From contig JAIWNE010000073.1 of the NCBI GenBank assembly GCA_025331445.1, positions 1 through 64,000 on the forward strand: 64,000 nt of DNA, read 5' to 3'. The position numbers and the translations under genes are program-made. How positions within the stretch are numbered: the stretch's first letter is position 1; each line of letters opens with the position of its first letter. Below are positions 11,110-20,055 of the stretch, in pieces. The stretch is from Blakeslea trispora (taxonomy: Eukaryota > Mucoromycota > Mucoromycetes > Mucorales > Choanephoraceae). A model generated the notes under the pieces. That model worked only from the letters and a program-made list of their open reading frames with translations. It was not told the DNA's origin and did not search any database.

Positions 11110-13902
11110 CACAACTTCAAAAATCCTGATCAACAAACAAACCATTTACTACCTGCAATAAAAACCACTAAACACACAGCAAAACCCAGAGAGCCATATG
11201 GGACTCGTAGACCGAAAGCTAACCAAACCGGTGTCGAATCAATTCCAGGTCCTCATAAAACCAACCATAACCATCAAGAAATGAATATCGATCATAATGC
11301 TGAGACCTCAAAGCACCTCCAGCAGGATACTACAAAGCCTCCAAGAACGGTGCACAGCATCACGGCTCGTATCAAGGAAACGGGGTATGATATTGCAGGA
11401 GATGCACTTGACTCACCAGCAAATATAACGAAGAAACAACTGTTGCACTTAGTCCCCTCGTTAAAGAAAGACCTTCGAGCAGGTGTTCGAGATGTCGCCA
11501 AATCCATGACCAAAATGGATGAGGATCAAAACCTGAATATTTTGGCTCCCACAACGAACAAGGAATCGCCATATACGGCCGCTTTGGCTACAATTAATGT
11601 TAATAACCATGATGTCGACGATTGCCTGGTAGATTGTGGTGCCTGTCGCAACATCATATCCGAGAGTGCCATGAAACAAATGAACTTGGAGATAGACGCA
11701 CCATCTCAAGTCGTATTTACTCTGGGAAATACTACCAAGCAAGCATCGCTAGGCCAAGTATACGATGTACCTATCGCTATCGGAGACGTAGTCATTCCTA
11801 CGACTATGGAAGTCTTGCCTAGCTCACCAGCTCCAGTCGTACTGGGAACCGATTTCTTGAAACGATCAAAGGCTTACTTGGATTTTGACCAAGAAATAAT
11901 GACCATAACGTACAAGAAGGTCAAAACTGCAACGACTATCCGAGTCCAGAAGCCAGGGAAGGTACATGATCAAGTATGGGCCAATCAGCCTAGGCAGAAT
12001 GTCCCAGATAATGTAAAGCAAAACGATGATGATGATGATATTTCAGAGGTGGATTATGAAGAAGACATCGAAGATGACTTCCTGTGTTTTCTTGGAGAAA
12101 ACTCTGATAAACAACACATTGTTCAGAAGAAGGTGCCTTTGGTGATCCCTGCCAGATCAAATGCTGCAATCACACTACATATAGCCAAACAGAAGGAATC
12201 TCGTTTAATTGAAATAAAAGATCAGTTTATTCAGTATGTCTATGTCCCTGATCCTATGATAAAACCTCAGCAAACCAAAGTGAGTGTACACTTGGTTAAC
12301 AACACTACTGAAGCTGTTACTATTCCGCCGTTTGTTGACGTTGCCGATATCTGCGAAACGGATGAGGAGCAAATGGAATTTTATGAGATAAATTCTTTGT
12401 TTTGTACAATGAACCAAGAAGAAGAGCAGTCAATAGAGCCCTTGAGTGAAAAGCGAAGAGAGATGATCAAGATTCCAGAAGACAAAGTGAATCCTAAAAT
12501 TTGCAAGCAATTCTATGACCTGATAACAAAATTTCAAAATATTTTTGACTGGGACAAGAATAAAGTCGGACGGACTGATCTGATGAAGCATAAGATTGTA
12601 CTGAAAGAAGACATCGAGCCCGTCAATGTACGACCGTACAAGCTTGCACGTGCTGAATTTGAGTCACTGAAAAGCGAACTTGACAAGCTATTGAAAATGG
12701 GAGTCATTCGCCCATCTACTAGTCCATGGTCAGCGCCAATCATTATGGTACCCAAGAAGCAAAAAGATGACCAAGGCAAAACTGTTTACCGACTTGTTAC
12801 AGATTATCGAAAACTGAACAAGTTCATCAAAAACGATAGTTATCATGTTCCTCGGATTGATGATATTATTGATGCCATTGGTGACAGTAAGGCCCTTAGC
12901 AGTCTTGATATGACAAATGCTTTCTTTGCAATTCCAATGGACGAAGAATCTATACCGATGACGGCTATGTCGACACGCGCTGGTGTTTTTGAGTACTGTT
13001 CCATGCCAATGGGACTCTCAACCAGTCCTGCCAGATATCAACGATTAGCTGACTTAGTCTTCAAGAGTTTGATTCATCAATCTGTAGTAGTATACATGGA
13101 TGATTGCAACGTCTATTCTAAAACTCAAGAAGCTCATCTCAAAGATCTGGAAAATGCTTTCAAGTGCATTCGCAAGGCCAATTTAGTATTGAATCCAAAC
13201 AAGTGTCAATTTTTCCGCGAGAAACTGCAGTTCTTTGGATATGTGATTGGTGAAAAAGGCTTAGAAACAGCTCCAGATATTGTCAGCAAGGTACAAAACT
13301 TCGTCAAACCAACGTCAGTAACAAGTATCAAAAGCTTTCTTGGACTGTGTTCGTATTACCGCCGATTTATCCCCAATTTCGCTGCAAAAACACGACCGTT
13401 AACCCTGTTGACGAGAACAAAGAAAGGTTCAAAAAATGAATGGACTAAGGAGGCCACCCAGGCTTTTGAAAACCTTAAGCAAGAGTTGACGCAAGCACCT
13501 GTATTGAAACAACCTGATTTCGATAAAGAGTTTCTAGTTATTTGTGATGCTTCTAAGAAAGGTGTAGGCTGTGTTCTTAGTCAAATAGGCGAAGATGGAC
13601 AAGAACATCCTGTGCGCTATCTAAGTCGTGGGTTGAAGCCTAACGAAGAAAACTATGAGATTACCAAGTTGGAATGCTTGGCTGTCATTTGGGCAGTTAA
13701 GGAGCTACGCAACTATTTACTGGGTAACAAGTTCACGATCATTAGTGATCATTCTGCCTTGAAAGGTCTACTGAACCAAGAAAGACCGGTTGGTATCATC
13801 GCCAGATGGATAGCCACCTTAAACAAGTATGACTACGAAATCAAGTATAGGCCTGGAAGAGTGAATGAAAGTGCCGATTTCCTTTCTCGTCTAGGTTACT
13901 AA
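11077..13902 (+). CDS. pol: gypsy-1 Pol: protease, reverse transcriptase, RNase H
   Basis: Read in the -1 frame from the slip site; the first internal ATG is 11281. From that ATG: retropepsin-like protease at about residues 105-200 (CLVDCGACRNIIS, where DCG replaces the usual DTG/DSG, then VLGTDFL). RT at about 440-640 (YRLVTDYRKLNK; SLDMTNAFF with catalytic Asp; VVYMDDCN, the YxDD box). RNase H at about 755-870 (LVICDASKKGVG; KLECLAVIWAVKELRNYL; SDHSALKGLL), ending NESADFLSRLGY. The ORF is uninterrupted. It copies element RNA to cDNA inside particles. Unusually it ends after RNase H; integrase is encoded separately 180 bp downstream. The DCG protease motif is a noteworthy variant. Confidence 0.93.
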   Translation, partial: LLRSSENRQPTHNFKNPDQQTNHLLPAIKTTKHTAKPREPYGTRRPKANQTGVESIPGPHKTNHNHQEMNIDHNAETSKHLQQDTTKPPRTVHSITARIKETGYDIAGDALDSPANITKKQLLHLVPSLKKDLRAGVRDVAKSMTKMDEDQNLNILAPTTNKESPYTAALATINVNNHDVDDCLVDCGACRNIISESAMKQMNLEIDAPSQVVFTLGNTTKQASLGQVYDVPIAIGDVVIPTTMEVLPSSPAPVVLGTDFLKRSKAYLDFDQEIMTITYKKVKTATTIRVQKPGKVHDQVWANQPRQNVPDNVKQNDDDDDISEVDYEEDIEDDFLCFLGENSDKQHIVQKKVPLVIPARSNAAITLHIAKQKESRLIEIKDQFIQYVYVPDPMIKPQQTKVSVHLVNNTTEAVTIPPFVDVADICETDEEQMEFYEINSLFCTMNQEEEQSIEPLSEKRREMIKIPEDKVNPKICKQFYDLITKFQNIFDWDKNKVGRTDLMKHKIVLKEDIEPVNVRPYKLARAEFESLKSELDKLLKMGVIRPSTSPWSAPIIMVPKKQKDDQGKTVYRLVTDYRKLNKFIKNDSYHVPRIDDIIDAIGDSKALSSLDMTNAFFAIPMDEESIPMTAMSTRAGVFEYCSMPMGLSTSPARYQRLADLVFKSLIHQSVVVYMDDCNVYSKTQEAHLKDLENAFKCIRKANLVLNPNKCQFFREKLQFFGYVIGEKGLETAPDIVSKVQNFVKPTSVTSIKSFLGLCSYYRRFIPNFAAKTRPLTLLTRTKKGSKNEWTKEATQAFENLKQELTQAPVLKQPDFDKEFLVICDASKKGVGCVLSQIGEDGQEHPVRYLSRGLKPNEENYEITKLECLAVIWAVKELRNYLLGNKFTIISDHSALKGLLNQERPVGIIARWIATLNKYDYEIKYRPGRVNESADFLSRLGY

Positions 13903-14082
13903 ATCTAATATTCGACCGCAAATGTAGTAAAACTAACAAAAAAAAAAACTCAAGAAACAAGACAGTCTGGCCGACTGTACACTTCTATTGATAAATAAAA
14001 AATCCTCAAAATTTATAAATTGGCAAACTTTTCTCTAATATTTTTCTCTTTTCTTCTGCTTATTTTTCTTGACCTCTTTCGA
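13903..14082 (+). other. Pol-integrase spacer
   Basis: Stops in the pol frame at 13900, 13906 and just before 14000. It holds a small hairpin (ACAGTC TGGCC GACTGT, about 13960-13978), then a TATA-like AATAAATAAAAAAT stretch and a long pyrimidine tract (14029-14079) with CTAAT. It could be a leader for separate integrase expression or part of an intron. Confidence 0.5.
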
Positions 14083-15472
14083 ATGGATCCTCACAAGTAC
14101 GAAGCATTATTGCACTTTCTTGAAACACTTGAGTATCCAAATGCAGCGACAACCGATCAAATAAATTTTATAAACGCAAACAAACAACGGTATTTTGCTC
14201 ATCAACAGATATCATACAAAAGAAAACCGGAAGTCCGACAGGTTATCAACAAACATCAAATGCTTTACTTGTTTCAACAATACCACGATAGTCCTCTTGG
14301 AGGCCACTATGCCTTTAAAAACACTTTTCAAAAAAATCTTAAGCAAATACTATTGGCCTAATATGCGATCCGACATAGAAAGATTGGTTACCACATGTCC
14401 CCGATGTCAAACTAAAGGCAAAGAACATCTCAAAGAACCGTTACACCCTATCAAAGTACCTATAGAACCGTTCCAACAAATTGCTATGGACATCAAGCAC
14501 GTAGCGCAGTCTCGAGGGAGGCATCGGTATATCATAGTAGCTATTGATTACTTCTCCAAATGCGTGGAAGCAAGACCATTGATTGTAGCAAATTCCATTG
14601 AGGTGATGAATTTCTTTGTTGAAGAAGTCATTACACGACACTCAGTTCCCAAAGTGATAATTTCAGATAACGGTACTCCTTTTTCCAATGCAACAATAAC
14701 AACCCTATGTCAAACGTTTCATATCAAGCACCGTTTTATTTCGCCATATCATGCCTCAGGAAATGGTCTGGTTGAACGCTTTAATAGAACGTTAGGAAAT
14801 GCTTTGAGGCTGTTACCCAACGACCACAAACCTGATTGGCATATGTACCTGCCCCTTTTACTCTTCTCATACCGCACTATAGTTCAAGCTTCAATCAAGT
14901 ACTCACCATTTACGATACTATACGGACGTACAGAAAATACAAGTGTTGACAATATGCTGCAACCCAACGATGTAGATTACACGGAATCCAATTGTAACGA
15001 AGCCATATTGAGAAACTTTGTTACACAACTAGAAAATCTGAACACAATACGCCAGCAGGCTGCGGATAACATCATGAAGGCACAAGAAGTGCAGAGTAGA
15101 TACGTTGCTAGGCGAATACTCGCTACGAAAACTAGCTTCCAACCACCTTTTCGATTGGGTGAATTAGTCCTGTTGTTCAATGATAATGCCACAAATGTTT
15201 CTCTGAAACTGGAAGACCGTTATGAAGGCCCTTTTGTGATACATCAGTACTACAATAATAGTACCTATCAGCTGAAGACAATGCAAGGTGATATGATCCC
15301 TCGTCGTGTTCACGGCAACAAGCTGAAAATATATAAAAACCCAATTGTTCGCCTTTTTGACCACAACATTCAAAACCTGCCTTATGGACGACCTACAGTT
15401 ACAAGAATTAAATCAGTTGATAGCCGACACCAACAATCTCTTAGATGGAAACCCTTCTATCCAAACCCGTAA
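14083..15472 (+). CDS. gypsy-1 integrase, separate ORF with one frameshift
   Basis: Inserts cDNA into the genome. ATG 14083 (MDPHKYEALLHFLETLEYP) begins a typical N-terminal region. The HHCC zinc domain reads HDSPLGGHY ... CPRCQ. The DDE core has MDIKHVAQSRG / AIDYFSK, then ISDNG, then NGLVERFNRTL, with spacing close to DD35E. The C-terminal GPY/F-type module follows (DRYEGPFVI). No chromodomain. A frame change at the 7-A run 14330-14336 splits the zinc domain: frame 1 stops at 14359-14361, while the rest is open from 14195 to 15472 in the next frame. One extra A explains it. This may be a true inactivating indel, a sequencing error in a homopolymer, or less likely recoding. Confidence 0.9.
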
Positions 15473-15746
15473 ACCAGCTACCTCAGGTACTCTTATGGAA
15501 AACATACAAGCTCTAGAAATATTATTACACAATCAAGAAAAACTGCACAAAAATGTGAACCGAACTCTTACAAAAACTGCTAAATTTATGGAGCTTGAAT
15601 ACAATTGTAAGCCCGGTTTCGCCATTAATTACGAGAAAGGGTTTATCAAGAAATATCGCAACTTATTCAAAACTAACAGAACACTAAAATTGATAGCTAA
15701 AAAGGCTCATAAACATCACAATACCAAATTCCTCAAACAACAATAA
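15384..15746 (+). CDS. gypsy-1 additional 3' ORF, unknown function
   Basis: 120-residue ORF from ATG 15384, overlapping the integrase end by 89 nt in another frame and stopping 38 bp before the 3' LTR. It begins MDDLQLQELNQLIADTNNLL, then a helical segment (LMENIQALEILLHNQEKL) and a strongly basic tail (KKYRNLFKTNRTLKLIAKKA ... KHHNTKFLKQQ). No signal peptide or membrane segment is seen, so an envelope role is not supported. The basic C-terminus could bind nucleic acid. I recognise no family. Extra ORFs here occur in some plant and animal gypsy elements; this one may be lineage-specific or a chance ORF. Confidence 0.55.
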   Translation: MDDLQLQELNQLIADTNNLLDGNPSIQTRKPATSGTLMENIQALEILLHNQEKLHKNVNRTLTKTAKFMELEYNCKPGFAINYEKGFIKKYRNLFKTNRTLKLIAKKAHKHHNTKFLKQQ

Positions 15747-15784
15747 CTAAAGTAGGAGTCCTACTTACTATCAGTAGGGGGATA

Positions 15785-16493
15785 TGTAACGTCCACCCTT
15801 TTTCTTTCCCCGTTTTGTGACTTTCTTTATTTTTCTTTTCGTATAAATACCACATCTTTTTATAAATAAAACAATAGCTTTGATCTCACACATAAAACAG
15901 TCAGGAACTTATTCCTTTATCTTATTTTATTTTAACTTTAAATTTTTTACTTTTCTCCTTTTACTTTTCATCATTTGTGAGAACACCTTCCTCTACGGAT
16001 AACAATCTTACACATGAACCATATACTAAGTGGCATGTATTTGATAAGAATCTTCTCATTTCTGAGAAACACATTCAAGTAACAGTCCAAAGCCGTCAAT
16101 TGAACCTATCCTACACAAGGAACATATTGATTGAAGGCATTAATAAGAAAGTGAATATTGAACTCATTCTTGTAAAAGATCTATATCAATTTCATACTTT
16201 CCTTCATATTAAAATATTACAAATCCTCGTCCGAAGGAACATAGCATATTTTGATAATTAACCTTTGACTCATATTTATCTCGCAAAGCTACTTCAATAC
16301 TCTGTAAAAGAGAACTAGTTGTAACTCTGCGAATAAATAATAAGTGTCTAATTGAACTCATTCTCTTGAGAGATAAACATCAATTACTTGCCAAAGTCTC
16401 TATTTCATTTCTTTTACACTTAAACACTTCTTTGGTTCGCTACCTAAAGCGTGGTGCTCATTTCAAACTCCTATTAAACCACCAGAACCTACA
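15785..16493 (+). repeat. gypsy-1 3' LTR
   Basis: 709 bp, TGTAAC...CCTACA, followed by TSD TGAT. Differs from the 5' LTR by about two substitutions and one A-run base. Confidence 0.95.
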
Positions 16494-19400
16494 TGATTTG
16501 GCTTATTTCCTCTCTTTGCATCATACACTTCAATCAAGAATAATATAGTGTCTAAGATAGTGGTGAACCCAATTATTTAATTAAAAAGAATGAGATGTAG
16601 TCAAAAAGATAATTACACTCGAATATTAGAAAAAAAGACTCAATCCTTAGATTTCAATAAAAATATCGTTTTCATGAAGCATTGATTTCATATGCTCTGA
16701 ATTGCTTTTACATATTAAGAACTGACTAAAATAATTATAGCCAGTAAAAAACATAACCCTTTAGTTAAAAAAGTTAACTTCTATGAGCACATGTTGGCTT
16801 TCTCGCTGCTCATCAGTTCTGCATGTCGACATCTCAAACTTACATGAGCATCCAAGATGGTAAGCCATCTCGGAAAAGGTTGAAGAAAATAAAATAAAAC
16901 AAATAAAATGCACCTACAAATACCCTAGAAAGCGATTGCTTAGTTATTAAAAGCTAAAAATCTGGAAAATAGTTGACTAGTTTCTTAAAGAGATACTTAA
17001 AAAAGGTATACCTCTAAATCGAAGAGATAGATATATGATAATGAATGTATGCTCAAGACAATATACAACCGAAATAAAAATTTGATGATCTCAAACTGCT
17101 TATGGAAAAGCATTTGATTTCGAGTAAAAGTTACTTCAAGCTCTCATAATGAAATATACAAATGTTCCTGGTTCTGATTATGATTTATAAAAACTGCTAT
17201 TCCAAATCATCTAAATTTCCTATTTACTTCTCTATACAATTATATTTGAAGTAAAGGTGACAATCTTACAAAGTAACATAGTACCATTCAAAGTATTTGT
17301 ACCACTTACAATAATGCCAAATCATAAACAAGTTGCTTGTAAGGAAATTTGCTCTTCAGCCAAAAAGGTCAACTGAAAGATTATCAACATCTATACTCAT
17401 TCAATTGCTTTCCAGTACTAAACCATATGTGAGTTACTCTCAAGTAAGAAACATTTTGTGCGTCTAAGAGATCTATTTGTATGCTGCATTTTGATGGTTT
17501 TGATGTTCACCATAATAAACTATTCTGGGTCATTGGAAATTATTATAAAATGACAATACAATCAAACTGAAATTAGGATCTTTCAGTGTTCGATTTTTAA
17601 ATGGATTCAAAGGGTGTCATAAGAAGTATTTGTGTCAATAAACCTTTACAATAAATGAATGATCTTGTTACATTTGGCTTCTGATGTGCCATCCTATTAT
17701 TATAGTCTATTATATCTCTAATAAGAGCGACACTATATAATAGGGTTGCTCTTGATACATTTTATTTTTAAGCTAGTTACTTGTATGTTAAAAAATAGTT
17801 CATTCATATACATGTATAATTTTGAGACAGCTTGACGCTTTGCTATCAACTTTTTTATAGATTCTACTTTAGTATTTCTTTAGGATCCCCTTTACAAAAG
17901 CGTTCCTTTAATTGATCATTATTAAGATCTGTTTATGCAAATCCAAGACATTTTCCTTTTCAGTACAATTTTAGCTTGAATCTGTTAATGAAATCATACT
18001 TTCTTCCCATCACTGCCATATTTCTCATATATACTGGCCATTTTTTTCAATCCCCCATTTCTTTCTTTCCTCTTTTTTCATTAAATGCACAGCAAACGGT
18101 AAGCACTTTTATCTCTTTTTTCTCTTTTTTTTTTTTTTTTTTTTTACAAATATCATATAATCCATCAACATCACTGATTCTTTTATTTAACAATAGCTAC
18201 ATGTATATCACCTTATCATGGCAACATCTCAACAACTCGACTACGCTTCTCTTCTTGTTTTTTGCATCTTCCAACTCACCATCTGTATATATCTGTTTAT
18301 CATCCACTTTATATGTACTTGTGTAGATACTCATCATTGACTTTGATAAACAATCCTTTATCCATGTCACACTCTTCTGTATCACTTTCTGCCAACTCAT
18401 CCATGACTCTTTTATCAAAACTGCCCGCTCTATACCATGCTGCTCAAACTTATACCTCTTTGACTGTTATCTGAATACCATCTTTATAAAAGCTGCCTAT
18501 CTGGATTGATGCGTCTTTTTCAAGTTACTCATGCCTAAGGTCCTTCGATTTCTCCATTTATATGTTCAAATGCTACTGTATACATTGCATCGACTAACTT
18601 GCTCTGTTTGTAGTCATTGCCTTGGAACATTTTGACAAACACACTTCCAATTGCCTACTATGCTTCCATCCTATGTCCAAGTTATTCATGTCTATTGTCT
18701 TTCTTACGTGCACATGTGGTCTACCTATCTAAGTATTGTCTCTGGTTATTGCCCTAGCTTTTTGAATTACAGTTTCCCTTTAATATACCGTCGTTCAGGT
18801 TACTTGGTCTCTTCTCATGTCGCCATCTCTCTACCTCATCTTCAAGAAATGCTCTTTATCCGCCTATTCTCCTTCCACTACTATGGTCTGTGCTTTCGAA
18901 GGTTGCCGAATCTCTTTTTGGTTGAACTTGGGGTTCCTTCCAACTTTACTGCTTGTGCTTTTCTTCTTTTTGTGTCTTCTCGCCTTTGCTCATGCTTACA
19001 TGGGTGCTCCATCCCAGATGAGGTGACTTCATCGCTTTGAATCTCTTTCGTGACAAGTGAAATACCGCTTCCAGAATATTTTTACTTGGCTGTCTTACCA
19101 AATGAACTTCTCTTTATCAATTGTTTACTTCTGACTGTTGCTCTCACTATTGGCTGGACTCATGAGGTACCTAATCGCAACTGAAGGACACAACATGCTC
19201 ATGACAAAGTACTTGTGTAAAGGATCGCGTCTCATCTTTTTTTTTTGTTTTATAGACTTGCTATGCTATTTACTTTCTTCCTCTATTGTTTCTGACTCTT
19301 TTGTATACTGATGACTAGTGATCTCTCACTTAGTGTTGCTCATGACCTTGCATGTTGCTTCAAGATGGCTGTCAAGAAAAAAAAAATTACGAAAAAAAAT

Positions 19401-20055
19401 TACTCTCGGTTAAGGCTGTATAATTTTCAAGCGCAGCTACTGCAAAGCAATTAAGGTGCGAATTGAAGGCTCTAATCATGGAAATTAACTCATTTCTGCT
19501 TTCTATACTGCTTCTGATGGTTCCAAAAGGTACCTGTATCAAAGCCAAGCATGCCAATCTATCTGGATATACCTAATGCATCATCCCTATTACAGAAAAG
19601 AACATCTGAGCTACAAATCAGCCTAAAGAAGAACCCATATGTAGCATTTATTTGATTCAAATTAATAAGAATAAAGAAGCTTGATTTGCCCATAATACCT
19701 AAATAATCCAATCATATGCCAAGCTCATCCGAAAATTAAAGCGATACGATTAGCCCATTTATTGTTATACATGTAGAACATGCTAAATCATCATTACTAC
19801 ATACTCTAAAGGCCATTTGTCACTATAACTCCCCTTTGAAACCTAAGCTAGATATGATTCGACTATAAACCACTCCTATTCAAAGTAAGCTCGTATAATA
19901 CTTTACCCACGGCCCAATTCTTGTGTTTCTGCATCGGTTCTCATTGTGTTTCTGCCTATTTTTCTTTGAAACCGCATATGAAAAAAACAAATATTTCGCA
20001 AGGTTATTTCACATTTATTTGAGTCACTATATACACCCTCTACGCCGTGGTGGGA

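Larger units (their letters stand above)
9176..16493 (+). mobile_element. Full-length Ty3/gypsy-like LTR retrotransposon (gypsy-1)
   Basis: A 7318-bp element with 708/709-bp LTRs (TGTAAC...CCTACA) and a 4-bp TSD TGAT (9172-9175, 16494-16497). Order: LTR, gag, PR-RT-RNase H, integrase, an extra ORF, polypurine tract (AGTAGGGGGATA, just before 15785), LTR. The integrase following RT/RNase H defines the Ty3/gypsy order. A TGG-beginning primer-binding site is plausible from about 9886 (TGGTGCTCATTACAGG); I cannot name the tRNA. The LTRs differ at only about three places seen by eye, so insertion is recent. The empty site survives in R at 41023-41027. Apart from one A-run indel in integrase the coding capacity looks intact. 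Confidence 0.97.
6497..20052 (+). mobile_element. Element L: large TIR transposon, 3-bp TSD, no known transposase
   Basis: Ends are CACCACAGCGCAGAGG on the left and, on the complement of the right end, CACCACGGCGTAGAGG: 16-bp TIRs with two mismatches. The TSD is GGA (6494-6496 and 20053-20055) within the Helitron coding sequence. Without the gypsy element at 9176-16493 the length is about 6.23 kb. A diverged inverse copy (R, about 37701-48117) aligns along it, roughly 80 percent identical in stretches compared by eye. No RT, DDE, HUH or other known domain was found. Only short ORFs exist, such as 7799-8080 (+) and 18651-19040 (+). A 3-bp TSD with CAC termini recalls CACTA/CMC elements, but the terminus is not CACTA; assignment is open. 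Probably non-autonomous or too decayed to recognise. Confidence 0.85.

Noticed and set aside
15384..15746. Envelope-like gene
   Set aside because: No signal peptide, hydrophobic segment or cysteine pattern is visible.
15977..16261. 94-codon ORF inside all three gypsy-1 LTRs
   Set aside because: It has no ATG (opens with GTG), is frameshifted in the 5' LTR, and its conservation is explained by the copies being recent. Not called as a gene.
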